From assembly GCF_024741815.1 (NCBI RefSeq), contig NZ_CP102951.1, forward strand, positions 1 to 64,000: 64,000 nucleotides of DNA, read 5' to 3'. Every line of letters begins with the position of its first letter. The stretch's first letter is position 1. The notes beneath the pieces were generated by a model that worked only from the letters and a program-made list of their open reading frames with translations, was not told where the DNA came from and made no database searches. Both the position numbers and the translations under genes were made by a program. Below, piece by piece: positions 36,325-44,905 of the stretch. The DNA is from Pseudomonas sp. LS1212. Its GTDB lineage: Bacteria; Pseudomonadota; Gammaproteobacteria; Pseudomonadales; Pseudomonadaceae.

Positions 36325-36767
36325 AAACCGTCTACATCTCCTGGGCAGTCATTCGCGCAGGCTGGGTGTATGAAATCCACGCGTCACCCCCATCCCGCCC
36401 TTTACTTGTGTGTATGGGCAGATGTGGCAGATTCAATGGCAGTCGACGAACAAGGTGAACTTGCCCGCAGGTGCGGCCTCTGAACTTAAGGCATGGCGCG
36501 AACACGTCGCGTTCGAACCTAAGGAGGGAGCAATTCAAGGAGCTGGCCAACAAGGCCAAGACCGGATGCCCGGTCTCCAAGGTGCTTAATGCTACGATCA
36601 GTCTGGACGCCACGCTGATCGAATGAACGGAGCAGGCCCGCGCTGGCAGGTGCGGGTCGTTTCGCCTGTGAAGGGGCGTGCGCAAGGTTGCGCCGGGTCA
36701 GAATTCGAGTCGGCATTTGGTGGTAGAACAGGAGTTGGCAGGTCAACTGCCGTATCGAGGGAAAACC
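36325..36767. other. Intergenic region with gene remnant upstream of DUF1161 copy 2
   Basis: About 440 bp without an intact gene. It holds the OsmC C-terminal remnant at 36522-36626 and short G+C-rich stretches. The promoter of the LLM gene and of DUF1161 copy 2 should lie here but no clear pair was identified. Confidence 0.6.
36522..36626 (+). pseudogene. 3' remnant of an OsmC-family peroxiredoxin gene
   Basis: About 30 codons ending in a stop read FKELANKAKTGCPVSKV and then LNATISLD, which is the C-terminal signature of OsmC (KAKAGCPVSQVL in E. coli). The CP-x-S-x-V-L cysteine is the catalytic one. Upstream sequence in the same frame does not continue the fold and there is no start, so this is a remnant rather than a gene. 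Confidence 0.7.
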
Positions 36768-37001
36768 ATGATTCGTATCGCAATCGCTGTACTGGGCACT
36801 CTGTTGGCAACCACTGTTCTGGCCAAACCTAAGCCTTGTGAAGAGCTGAAGGCTGAGATCGAGGTCAAGATCCAGGCGCAGGGTGTTACCTCCTATACCT
36901 TGGAAATCGTCCCCAATAGCGAAGTCCACGACCAGAACATGGTGGTCGGTACCTGCGATGGCGGTACCAAAAAGATCATCTACCAGAAGAACGACCGCTA
37001 A
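36768..37001 (+). CDS. DUF1161 periplasmic protein (copy 2)
   Basis: A 77-residue protein with signal peptide MIRIAIAVLGTLLATTVLA, then KPKPCEELKAEIEVKIQAQGV and VVGTCDGGTKKIIYQK. It is clearly paralogous to the gene at 35057 (same CEELKAEI and GTC spacing, both Cys kept) but its signal peptide is unrelated. Function unknown. Confidence 0.88.
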   Translation: MIRIAIAVLGTLLATTVLAKPKPCEELKAEIEVKIQAQGVTSYTLEIVPNSEVHDQNMVVGTCDGGTKKIIYQKNDR

Positions 37002-37014
37002 AGTCCGATCGACA

Positions 37015-37422
37015 TCAAATCAGGCAGCGTACATTCCGTTCTTCGGCAACCACTCGTCGCTCGGAATCGTACAGCCAGGCATTGGGCTGCATGGCAATTG
37101 CGCGCGCTTCCAGGCGATAGCGCTGGCCTGCCTGGAATGAGTCATAGCGTACCGTCAGGTAGCAGGTTCGTTCCACCGGGTCGGTGTTGAACGCTCCGGA
37201 GGGAACCTCGAAATCGAAGCGCACGATCAGCTCGTGTTGGCCTGGAGGCACCTGGAAATAGCGTCCATCGTTCAGGCGTTTGCCATCGAGGCGGTCTGCC
37301 ATGACCAATTTCCCGGTAATCGTGAACATATCGACCCAGGCCTGCTGCGGGTCAACCGGTGGAAGTGGGCTGGCGCAGGCCCCGAGCGTACTCAGGGTCA
37401 GCATAATCAAGGGCTGGCGCAT
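37015..37422 (-). CDS. Lipoprotein, paralogue 1 of a tandem pair
   Basis: A 135-residue lipoprotein with lipobox TLGAC, so it is acylated at that Cys. Residues DPQQAWVDMF and PPGQHELIVRFDF, and a Cys pair (ERTCYLTVRY; NVRCLI), are shared with the gene at 37474. GGAG precedes the ATG at 37422. No known domain was recognised, but the repeated pattern suggests a small beta-rich envelope protein. Confidence 0.8.
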   Translation of the reverse strand: MRQPLIMLTLSTLGACASPLPPVDPQQAWVDMFTITGKLVMADRLDGKRLNDGRYFQVPPGQHELIVRFDFEVPSGAFNTDPVERTCYLTVRYDSFQAGQRYRLEARAIAMQPNAWLYDSERRVVAEERNVRCLI

Positions 37423-37473
37423 GCTGTGCTCCACAACTGCCTACAGACTGTAAGCATAGCGCCATTATGGGTT

Positions 37474-37890
37474 TCAGGTGCGCTGGCATCCGGCCGGCTT
37501 GCCCTTGCCAACGACATTGCGCTGCTGGTCATACAGCTTGGCCCAGGGCCTGAAACCGATACTTCCAGCTTCCAGCTGATAGTGTTGGCCGGCATTGAAA
37601 TCCTTGTATTGCACATTCAGCTGGCAGTCGCGCCACAGCGGCTCCGCTTGTGGGCCGATATTGGTCGGTTGCACCGGAAACTGGTAGCGCACGGTCAATT
37701 CATGGCTGCCGGGCTGGACCTGGAAAAAACGCTTGTCGGTCCAGTCGCGGTCATCGACCTGCACGGCATGCAAGGAACTGTCCTGGTCGGCGGCAAGATC
37801 CACCCAGGCTTGGTTGGGGTCGGGCTTGGGCAGGAAGCCGGCACAGCCGGTCAAGGCTACAAGACTGCTGACAAGTAACATCGCACGCAT
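37474..37890 (-). CDS. Lipoprotein, paralogue 2 of a tandem pair
   Basis: A 138-residue lipoprotein with lipobox LTGC (MRAMLLVSSLVALTGCAGF). It shares DPNQAWVDL, FFQVQPGSHELTVRYQF and the Cys pair (RDCQLNVQYKDF; GCQRT) with the neighbouring gene, and the two are about 50 bp apart on the same strand. It is probably a duplication with divergence. Function unknown. Confidence 0.8.
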   Translation of the reverse strand: MRAMLLVSSLVALTGCAGFLPKPDPNQAWVDLAADQDSSLHAVQVDDRDWTDKRFFQVQPGSHELTVRYQFPVQPTNIGPQAEPLWRDCQLNVQYKDFNAGQHYQLEAGSIGFRPWAKLYDQQRNVVGKGKPAGCQRT

Positions 37891-37977
37891 GGCAAAACTC
37901 CGGGCAGGCAGGATAGTCTTGAGTCGGACGGGCACTTGAGCGGGACAACTGACGCAATGACTGGGTTCTTTATTCTG

Positions 37978-39063
37978 ATGCGCTCAAGCCATGGGGCACT
38001 CGACCGCTATTGTTACCGCTTGGTTCCCTTGCTGGTAATTTTGCTGCTCAACGGTTGTTCCAGCGTCAGTTACTACAGCCAATTGGCCAGTGGGCAATTA
38101 CGCTTGCTTCAGGCTCGGGAGCCTGTCTCCAGGGTCGTAGCCGATTCGTCCAGATCGCCGACACTGCGCAAGCAACTGGCCCGTTCCCAGCAGGCCAGAG
38201 CCTTTGCCAGCGAGCACTTGCAGTTGCCCGATAACCAGAGTTACCGCCTGTACGCGGACATCGGCCGCCCTTTCGTGGTGTGGAATGTGTTTGCCACGCC
38301 CGAGTTTTCGCTGGAACCGCAGACGCACTGTTTCCCTATCGCAGGCTGCGTGGCCTATCGCGGCTATTACAGCCAGAGTGCTGCACGCGGTGCGGCTGCA
38401 TTGCAGAAGCAGCAAGGCCTGGATGTCTATATCGGTGGTGTCGAAGCCTATTCGACCCTGGGTTGGTTCAATGATCCGATTCTCAGTTCCATGCTCGGCT
38501 GGGGCGATGAGCGCCTGGCGACGCTGATTTTTCACGAGTTGGCGCATCAACGGATCTATGTGAAGGATGACACTGAATTCAACGAGTCCTTCGCCACCTT
38601 CGTCGAACAGGAAGGTACCCGCCAATGGCGTGCGGCGCGCGGCCTGCCGCCAACCGATGCGAAGCTGACGCGCCAGCGCGATCAATTCACCCGGTTGGTC
38701 CTGGACAGCCATAGACGCTTGAAAGCGCTCTATGCCCAGCCGCTGGCGGCGAATGCCATGCGGGTCGCCAAAAGCGCCGAATTCGAGCGCTTGCGCCGTG
38801 ACTATCGGGAGCTGCGCGACAGCCAATGGGATGGCGTGGGACGATACGATGGCTGGATCAATACACCCATGAACAACGCCAAACTGCTGCCCTTCGGGCT
38901 GTATGACCAGTGGGTGCCGGCCTTTGCTGCGATCTTCCAGCAGGTGGGTGGGAACTGGCTGGCATTCTACCGGGAGGTGGAGCGGCTGGGTGATCTGTCC
39001 CGGCAAGAGCGCAAGACTGCTCTTGTAGCGGCTGCCGTCATGCTGCGCCCGATCACGCAGTGA
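37978..39063 (+). CDS. Predicted metallo-aminopeptidase lipoprotein
   Basis: A 361-residue protein of the bacterial predicted-aminopeptidase family (Pfam Aminopep). The N-terminal lipobox LLLNGCSS suggests a lipoprotein. The zinc-binding HELAHQ lies at about residue 186 in LATLIFHELAHQRIYVKDD, with FNESFATFVEQEG supplying the downstream Glu. Upstream in-frame starts exist (TTG 37936, ATG 37957); the ATG at 37978 puts the signal peptide at the front. No strong ribosome site is visible for any of them. Confidence 0.8.
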   Translation: MRSSHGALDRYCYRLVPLLVILLLNGCSSVSYYSQLASGQLRLLQAREPVSRVVADSSRSPTLRKQLARSQQARAFASEHLQLPDNQSYRLYADIGRPFVVWNVFATPEFSLEPQTHCFPIAGCVAYRGYYSQSAARGAAALQKQQGLDVYIGGVEAYSTLGWFNDPILSSMLGWGDERLATLIFHELAHQRIYVKDDTEFNESFATFVEQEGTRQWRAARGLPPTDAKLTRQRDQFTRLVLDSHRRLKALYAQPLAANAMRVAKSAEFERLRRDYRELRDSQWDGVGRYDGWINTPMNNAKLLPFGLYDQWVPAFAAIFQQVGGNWLAFYREVERLGDLSRQERKTALVAAAVMLRPITQ

Positions 39064-39105
39064 TCGTGAACTTCTTCGCGCAGCCTGCGGCGGCTGCAAA
39101 TGCAA

Positions 39106-39756
39106 TCAGGTGCGCAAGAACGCCTCATGCAATTGCGCCAGCGTATCGAAGTGATAAGTCGGCTCTTGCGCCGTCAACTCATCATGGCTGCCAAAGCCAT
39201 ACCCCACCGCTACGCAATCAAGCCCATTGCTCCTTGCGCCGATCAGGTCGTGCTTGCGATCGCCGATCATCAAGGTTTGAGTGGGGTCCAGGCCCTCTTC
39301 GGCGAGTAGATGCCTGATCAGTTCGACCTTGTTGGTGCGCGTACCGTCCAGCTCACTGCCGTAGATCACCTTGAAGTGTCTTGCGAAGTTGAAGTGACGG
39401 GCGATTTCCCGGGCGAACTCCCAGGGCTTGGAGGTCGCGATGTACAGATGACGGCCCTGCCCTTCGAGGGTTTCCAGCAGTTCGATAACGCCTTCGAAGA
39501 CCTCGTTTTCATACAACCCGGTGACTTTGAAGCGGTCGCGGTAATGATTCACCGCCTCCCATGCCTTGGCCTCATCGAAGCCGTAGAACTGCATGAATGC
39601 CTGCAACAACGGCGGGCCGATGAAGTGCTCGAGTTTGCCAAGGTCCGGCTCGTCGATGCCCAGCTTGGCCAAGGCGTACTGGATCGAGCGGGTGATACCT
39701 TCTCGCGGATCGGTCAGGGTGCCGTCCAGGTCGAACAGAATATTTTGATAGTGCAT
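39106..39756 (-). CDS. HAD-family phosphatase (phosphoglycolate phosphatase-like)
   Basis: A 216-residue HAD hydrolase. Motif I is FDLDGTLTD, motif II lies in YIATSKPWEFA, and motif IV is MIGDRKHDLIGA. The four-helix cap type between motifs I and II fits the PGP/Gph group, though the substrate is unknown. The start at 39756 (MHYQNILFDLDG) is used instead of an upstream in-frame ATG. It lies ~30 bp downstream of the gamma carbonic anhydrase-like gene. Confidence 0.87.
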   Translation of the reverse strand: MHYQNILFDLDGTLTDPREGITRSIQYALAKLGIDEPDLGKLEHFIGPPLLQAFMQFYGFDEAKAWEAVNHYRDRFKVTGLYENEVFEGVIELLETLEGQGRHLYIATSKPWEFAREIARHFNFARHFKVIYGSELDGTRTNKVELIRHLLAEEGLDPTQTLMIGDRKHDLIGARSNGLDCVAVGYGFGSHDELTAQEPTYHFDTLAQLHEAFLRT

Positions 39757-39775
39757 GGAAATCCCGAAAATGGTC

Positions 39776-39784
39776 TGTGGATAA
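39776..39784 (-). promoter_or_regulatory. DnaA box between HAD and gamma-carbonic-anhydrase genes
   Basis: Exact TGTGGATAA in the 29-bp gap between the two minus-strand genes. It is the last exact match read in the window; none was seen from 40 to 64 kb. Confidence 0.45.
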
Positions 39785-39785
39785 C

Positions 39786-40334
39786 TCATTCGGCCAGGTC
39801 GTAGCCTTGCGCCAGGTGCTGGTCCTTGAGTTTCACGTAGTTGGCGGCGCTGTAGGGGAAGAATGCGCGTTCCTTTTCCGTCAGTGCCCGCGCCTGCTTG
39901 ACCGGGCTGCCCACATACAGGAAACCGCTATCCAGACGCTTGCCCGGCGGCACCAGGCTGCCTGCGCCGATGATCACTTCGTCTTCGACCACGGCCCCGT
40001 CCATGATCGTGCTGCCCATGCCGATCAGGATCCGATTGCCAACGGTGCAGCCATGCAGCATCACCTTGTGGCCGATGGTCACGTCGTTGCCGATCAGCAA
40101 CGGAAAGCCGTCGGGGTTGAAGGGCCCGGCGTGGGTGATGTGCAGGACGCTGCCATCCTGCACGCTGGTGCGGGCGCCGATACGGATACGGTGCATGTCC
40201 CCGCGAATGACGGTCAGCGGCCAGACCGAACTGTCGGCACCGATCTCGACGTCGCCTATCACCACTGCCGAGCGGTCGACAAAGGCCCGTTCGCCCAATG
40301 ACGGCGTGTGGTTCTGGAAAGTGCGAATGGCCAT
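39786..40334 (-). CDS. Gamma carbonic anhydrase family protein
   Basis: A 182-residue left-handed beta-helix protein built of hexapeptide repeats (IGDVEIGADSSVWP, VTIGHKVMLHGCTVGNRI, VIIGAGSLVPPGK). The His-rich positions (HITHAGP, HKVMLHG) are where the metal ligands of gamma carbonic anhydrases lie. Enzyme activity is not proven for most bacterial members. AAGGAA is near the start. Confidence 0.9.
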   Translation of the reverse strand: MAIRTFQNHTPSLGERAFVDRSAVVIGDVEIGADSSVWPLTVIRGDMHRIRIGARTSVQDGSVLHITHAGPFNPDGFPLLIGNDVTIGHKVMLHGCTVGNRILIGMGSTIMDGAVVEDEVIIGAGSLVPPGKRLDSGFLYVGSPVKQARALTEKERAFFPYSAANYVKLKDQHLAQGYDLAE

Positions 40335-40436
40335 GATTGATTCCTTCTTTAACACTTATAGATGGGCCGATAGCTGCGGCCAGCGTCGATTGTAATTAAG
40401 ATGTCCCGGTGTTTCTTCCTGCCAAGGTGTTTAACC

Positions 40437-42488
40437 GTGAGTGCGACCAACCCGCTACTGCAGTCTTATGATTTACCTCCGTTCTCGGCGATTCGTGCCG
40501 AGCACGTGCAGCCGGCGATTGATCAGATCCTGGCCGACAACCGTGCCGCCATTGCGAAAATCCTCGAAACCCAGCATCAGCAACCGACCTGGGCCGGCCT
40601 GGTATTGGCCATGGACGAGCTCAATGATCGCCTGGGCTCTGCCTGGAGCCCGGTCAGCCACCTTAACGCAGTCTGCAACAGCCCTGAACTGCGCGAGGCC
40701 TATGAGGCCTGCCTGCCTGCGCTGAGTGCCTACGCGACCGAGCTGGGGCAAAACCGCGAGCTGTTCCAGGCCTTCGAAGCCCTGGCCAGCGGGCCCGAAG
40801 CCGCCGGCTTCGAGGTCGCCCAGAAAACCATCATCGAACATTCGCTGCGCGATTTCCGCCTGTCGGGCATTGACCTGCCAGCCGATCAGCAAAAACGCTA
40901 TGCCGAAGTCCAGAGCAAACTCTCGGAACTGGGCAGCCGTTTTTCCAATCAATTGCTCGACGCCACCCAAGCCTGGACCAAACACGTCACCGACGAAGCA
41001 GCCCTGGCCGGCCTGACCGATTCGGCCAAGGCCCAGATGGCGGCGGCGGCCAAGGCCAAGGACCTTGATGGCTGGCTGATCAGCCTGGAGTTTCCGAGCT
41101 ACTTCGCGGTGATGACCTATGCCGAAGATCGCGCCTTGCGTGAAGAGGTCTATGCCGCCTACTGCACGCGTGCCTCCGATCAGGGGCCGCATGCCGGCCA
41201 GAACGACAACGGCCCGGTGATGCGCGAGATCCTCGATCTGCGCCAGGAGTTGGCCGAGCTGTTGGGTTTTGCCAACTATGCCGAGCTCAGCCTGGCCACC
41301 AAGATGGCCGAATCCAGCGACCAGGTACTGAGCTTCCTGCGTGACCTGGCCAAGCGCAGCAAGCCGTTTGCCGTCCAGGACCTGGAGCAGCTCAAGGCGT
41401 ACGCCGCCGAGCAAGGCTGCCCGGACCTGCAAAGCTGGGACAGCGGGTTCTATGGCGAGAAACTCCGAGAGCAACGCTACAGCGTGGCTCAGGAAGCCTT
41501 GCGCGCCTATTTTCCGATCGACAAGGTCCTGAGCGGCCTGTTCGCCATCGTCCAGCGCCTCTACGGCATCGAAATCGCCGAGCTGAAAGGCTTCGATACC
41601 TGGCACCCGGACGTTCGCCTGTTCGAGATCAAGGAAAACGGCCAGCACGTCGGTCGCTTCTTCTTCGACCTCTACGCCCGCGCCAACAAGCGTGGCGGTG
41701 CCTGGATGGACGGGGCTCGCGACCGTCGTCGTACGGCAGCGGGCGAGCTGCAAAACCCGGTGGCCAACCTGGTCTGCAACTTCACGCCGGCAGTGGGCGG
41801 CAAGCCTGCGCTGCTGACCCATGACGAAGTCACCACCCTGTTCCACGAATTCGGCCATGGCCTGCATCACCTGTTGACCCGCGTCGAGTATTCCGGTGTT
41901 TCCGGCATCAATGGCGTGGCCTGGGATGCAGTCGAGCTGCCGAGTCAGTTCATGGAAAACTGGTGCTGGGAACCGGAAGGCCTGGCGCTGATCTCCGGCC
42001 ACTACGAGACCGGCGAACCACTGCCGCAAGACCTGCTGGAAAAAATGCTGGCCGCGAAGAACTTCCAGTCCGGGCTGATGATGGTTCGCCAGCTGGAGTT
42101 CTCCCTGTTCGACTTCGAAATGCATACGCACCACAGTGATGGCCGCAGCGCGCTGGAGGTGCTCGAATGCGTGCGCGACGAAGTCTCGGTCATGCGTCCT
42201 CCGCCCTACAACCGCTTTCCCAACAGCTTTGCGCACATCTTTGCCGGCGGCTACGCGGCTGGTTACTACAGCTACAAATGGGCTGAAGTGCTGTCTGCCG
42301 ATGCGTTCTCGCGCTTCGAGGAAGAAGGCGTGCTCAATGCCGAAACCGGCCGCGCCTTCCGCGAGGCCATTCTGGCCCGTGGCGGTTCTCAGGAGCCAAT
42401 GGTGCTGTTCGTCGATTTCCGCGGACGCGAGCCGTCGATTGACGCACTCTTGCGCCACTGTGGTCTGAGTGAGGAAGCGGCAGCATGA
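40437..42488 (+). CDS. prlC: Oligopeptidase A (M3 metallopeptidase)
   Basis: A cytosolic zinc endopeptidase that degrades signal peptides and other oligopeptides. It is 683 residues from a GTG start (SATNPLLQSYDLPPFS). The extended M3 motif is intact: HEFGHGLHH at ~469, then GVAWDAVELPSQFMEN, whose Glu is the third zinc ligand. It overlaps the next gene by 4 nt. A degenerate paralogue follows. Confidence 0.96.
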   Translation: MSATNPLLQSYDLPPFSAIRAEHVQPAIDQILADNRAAIAKILETQHQQPTWAGLVLAMDELNDRLGSAWSPVSHLNAVCNSPELREAYEACLPALSAYATELGQNRELFQAFEALASGPEAAGFEVAQKTIIEHSLRDFRLSGIDLPADQQKRYAEVQSKLSELGSRFSNQLLDATQAWTKHVTDEAALAGLTDSAKAQMAAAAKAKDLDGWLISLEFPSYFAVMTYAEDRALREEVYAAYCTRASDQGPHAGQNDNGPVMREILDLRQELAELLGFANYAELSLATKMAESSDQVLSFLRDLAKRSKPFAVQDLEQLKAYAAEQGCPDLQSWDSGFYGEKLREQRYSVAQEALRAYFPIDKVLSGLFAIVQRLYGIEIAELKGFDTWHPDVRLFEIKENGQHVGRFFFDLYARANKRGGAWMDGARDRRRTAAGELQNPVANLVCNFTPAVGGKPALLTHDEVTTLFHEFGHGLHHLLTRVEYSGVSGINGVAWDAVELPSQFMENWCWEPEGLALISGHYETGEPLPQDLLEKMLAAKNFQSGLMMVRQLEFSLFDFEMHTHHSDGRSALEVLECVRDEVSVMRPPPYNRFPNSFAHIFAGGYAAGYYSYKWAEVLSADAFSRFEEEGVLNAETGRAFREAILARGGSQEPMVLFVDFRGREPSIDALLRHCGLSEEAAA

Positions 42489-42769
42489 GCGATGCGCCCA
42501 TGAACAAAACGAAAAAACGCTTCATCGCCGGGGCTGTCTGCCCGGCATGCAGCGAACCGGACAAGCTGATGATGTGGAACGAGAACGACGTTCCGCACCG
42601 TGAGTGCGTGGCCTGCGGTTATTCCGATACCCTTAACGAGCAGGGTCAATCGGTGCCGAAAGAGCTGGGTACGCGGGTCAACGTGACGGCACCCAAAGCA
42701 GCCAATCCGAAGGTGCAGACGGTGCAGTTCTTCCCCAATCCCAAACTGAAAAAGCCCGACAGTCAGTAA
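42485..42769 (+). CDS. YheV-family zinc-ribbon protein
   Basis: A 94-residue protein with one zinc-ribbon, CPACSEPD ... ECVACG, and a basic C-terminus (VQFFPNPKLKKP). It matches the YheV/DUF2387 family of small putative metal-binding proteins. It overlaps prlC by 4 nt, so it is translationally coupled. Confidence 0.88.
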   Translation: MSDAPMNKTKKRFIAGAVCPACSEPDKLMMWNENDVPHRECVACGYSDTLNEQGQSVPKELGTRVNVTAPKAANPKVQTVQFFPNPKLKKPDSQ

Positions 42770-42775
42770 AAGTCG

Positions 42776-42822
42776 ACTTTCAGGGGGGAGGGAGCTTCCT
42801 TCTGAAAGTTTGTTTGTTTGGC
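42776..42822 (+). terminator. Possible terminator after yheV-like gene
   Basis: ACTTTCAG and CTGAAAGT form a stem around a G-rich loop, followed by a T-rich stretch (TTGTTTGTTTGG). It is plausible as an intrinsic terminator separating prlC-yheV from the second M3 gene. Confidence 0.55.
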
Positions 42823-42864
42823 TCCTAAGGTGTGCGGGCATCCGCAAACCTCAGGAGCGACAAC

Positions 42865-44739
42865 ATGAACAGCGAAAACCCTTTGTTGCAGGCATTCGAC
42901 CTGCCCCCTTATTCGACGATTCGCATCGAACACCTCCAGTCGGCGATTGAAACGATCATTGCTGACAATGGCAAAGCACTAGCTCAAATTGTTCACAGTC
43001 AAACGACGGATCCCACCTGGGATGGATTGGTTTTGCCCGTCGATGCGCTCGATCAGCGTCTTGACCATGTGAGTCGATCCATTTTTCCACTCAGTTTCAG
43101 AGGCGGTGAATGGGAAGAGGCGTTTGGTATCTGTTACGGCATGGTGCTTGGTTACCAGGCTGAAACACTACAAAACCAGGATTTGTACGACTGCTATAAA
43201 GCGCTCGCAAGCAGCGCTGATGCGGCCGACTTCGACATTGAGCGCAAGCGTCTGCTCCAGCGACGGTTACGCGAATTTCGCTTGGCGGGAAGTGAGCTGA
43301 CACTCAGCAATAAGCTGCAACTTGCAAAAACAAACGAAGCGATCAGAACACTCGAAGCGCAGTATCTTGAAAATTTGAACCCCGACAGTACCTGGAGCGA
43401 GCTCGTTACCGATGAAATGTATCTGGAAGGTTTGCCAGCGGCCAGCAAAGCGCTAATCGCTACCGATGAGGGTTGGTTGGTCAAACTGGATGAAAATACG
43501 TACAACGCAGTAATCCAGTACGCGGACAGACGCGCCCTGCGTGAAGCCGCTTATACCGCATATACAACTCGGGGCAGTGAGAATGGCTCGGTGTTACAGG
43601 CAATGCTTCGTCTGCGACATGAAAAAGCCAATCTGTTGGGTTTTTCCAACTACGCAGCGTTGAGCCTGGAAACCAAGGACGCTGAGTCGACCGACGAAGT
43701 ACTGGCTTTTTTACGTGACCTCGTGAAACAGGGGAAACCGCTGCTCGACCGTGAGGCGGAGCAACTGAAAGACTTCGCCCGCGCGCAGGGCCTGAGCGAA
43801 TTGCAAGCCTGGGATTATGAGTACTGCGTGCAAAAATACCGGCAAGATCACTATGGGGTTTCTGAAGCAAAACTGCGCGAGTACTTCCCCGTCGAGCATG
43901 TTCTTCAACGCCTCATGCAAATTGCCCAAGACCTGTTTGGCGTTACCTTTGTCGAGCAAACGTCATTCGATGGCTGGCATGAGCAGGCACGACTTTATGC
44001 CGTTCATGAAAATGGCAAATCCATTGGGTATATAGCGATCGATATTTTTGCGCGCAGCGGCAAGCCCGAAATTTGTTTTGAATTTACGGTGCGCAGTCGG
44101 CATATCACATCGGATGGTGAGTTAAAGAAGCCAGTCAATGTGCTGCTGTGTAACTTTGTACCGGCTATAGCCGGCGCGCCGGCGTTGTTGAGTCATTTGG
44201 AGCTTCGCAAACTGTTCCACGAGTTCGGGCATTGTCTGGCCCTCTCTTGTGAGTGCTTGGTTTCCATATACTCTCATTACCAATCCGCAGAGAAAGCGCC
44301 TGCGCAAATGATCAAGGATTGGCTGGCCTCGCAAAAGGTCCAGTCCGGCCTTGAATTGGCCAAGAATTTGAGAGCGGCCCTTATCGACTTTGAACTGCAT
44401 GTCGACTCTAATCTGGGACGCGGTATACAAGCAGTATCCGACAAAGTCACCCGCGAAGTCCTCGCCTTGCCGCTTCCGGCGAATGACCGCTTTGCCAATG
44501 GTTTCGACTATATAGTGACAGGCTATGAAGCAGGTTATTACGTTTACAAATGGGCAGAAGTGTTTGCCGCCGATACCTTCTCCCGCTTTGAGGAAGACGG
44601 CCTGTTCAACCCTGTGACGGGCCAAGCGTTGCGCGACAGCATCTTCGCCTCGAGCGCTTCGCAATCCATGGCGGCGTCATTCCAGGCATTTCGCGGGCGA
44701 GCGTTATCCAATCAAGCATTCCTGCGCCAGTCAGGCTGA
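42865..44739 (+). CDS. Second M3-family peptidase, degenerate paralogue of PrlC
   Basis: A 624-residue paralogue whose whole length aligns with PrlC (start NPLLQAFDLPPYSTIRIEH). It keeps HEFGH near residue 452. After that, the motif that in PrlC reads DAVELPSQFMEN is changed to SAEKAPAQMIKD: the Glu zinc ligand is replaced by Lys and the second catalytic motif is lost. About 5 residues are missing before it and about 24 after it, and the substrate-site RGGAWMDGARDRR segment is replaced. The coding style is visibly more A+T rich than prlC. RBS CAGGAG precedes the ATG. It is probably inactive as a peptidase or altered in activity. Confidence 0.85.
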   Translation: MNSENPLLQAFDLPPYSTIRIEHLQSAIETIIADNGKALAQIVHSQTTDPTWDGLVLPVDALDQRLDHVSRSIFPLSFRGGEWEEAFGICYGMVLGYQAETLQNQDLYDCYKALASSADAADFDIERKRLLQRRLREFRLAGSELTLSNKLQLAKTNEAIRTLEAQYLENLNPDSTWSELVTDEMYLEGLPAASKALIATDEGWLVKLDENTYNAVIQYADRRALREAAYTAYTTRGSENGSVLQAMLRLRHEKANLLGFSNYAALSLETKDAESTDEVLAFLRDLVKQGKPLLDREAEQLKDFARAQGLSELQAWDYEYCVQKYRQDHYGVSEAKLREYFPVEHVLQRLMQIAQDLFGVTFVEQTSFDGWHEQARLYAVHENGKSIGYIAIDIFARSGKPEICFEFTVRSRHITSDGELKKPVNVLLCNFVPAIAGAPALLSHLELRKLFHEFGHCLALSCECLVSIYSHYQSAEKAPAQMIKDWLASQKVQSGLELAKNLRAALIDFELHVDSNLGRGIQAVSDKVTREVLALPLPANDRFANGFDYIVTGYEAGYYVYKWAEVFAADTFSRFEEDGLFNPVTGQALRDSIFASSASQSMAASFQAFRGRALSNQAFLRQSG

Positions 44740-44905
44740 TTGAATAGAACGTAGATCTTTCTGCCCAGCGGACCTAGGCAGCGCCTCGACCTCTCTGTAC
44801 TGTATATAAAACCAGTACCGAGAGCCTGCGCATGCCCACGCCCCTGCCCCACGCGGTCGCGGCACCGCCACCAATCCGCATAATCGCTTCGCGCCGAACC
44901 GTTCG

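Noticed and set aside
36332..36929. Minus-strand open frames near DUF1161 copy 2
   Set aside because: They lack family features or ribosome sites and overlap the DUF1161 gene and the OsmC remnant in the opposite sense.
40473..42458. 661-codon open frame antisense to prlC
   Set aside because: prlC is a certain gene with intact motifs; the antisense translation has no family features and no ribosome site.
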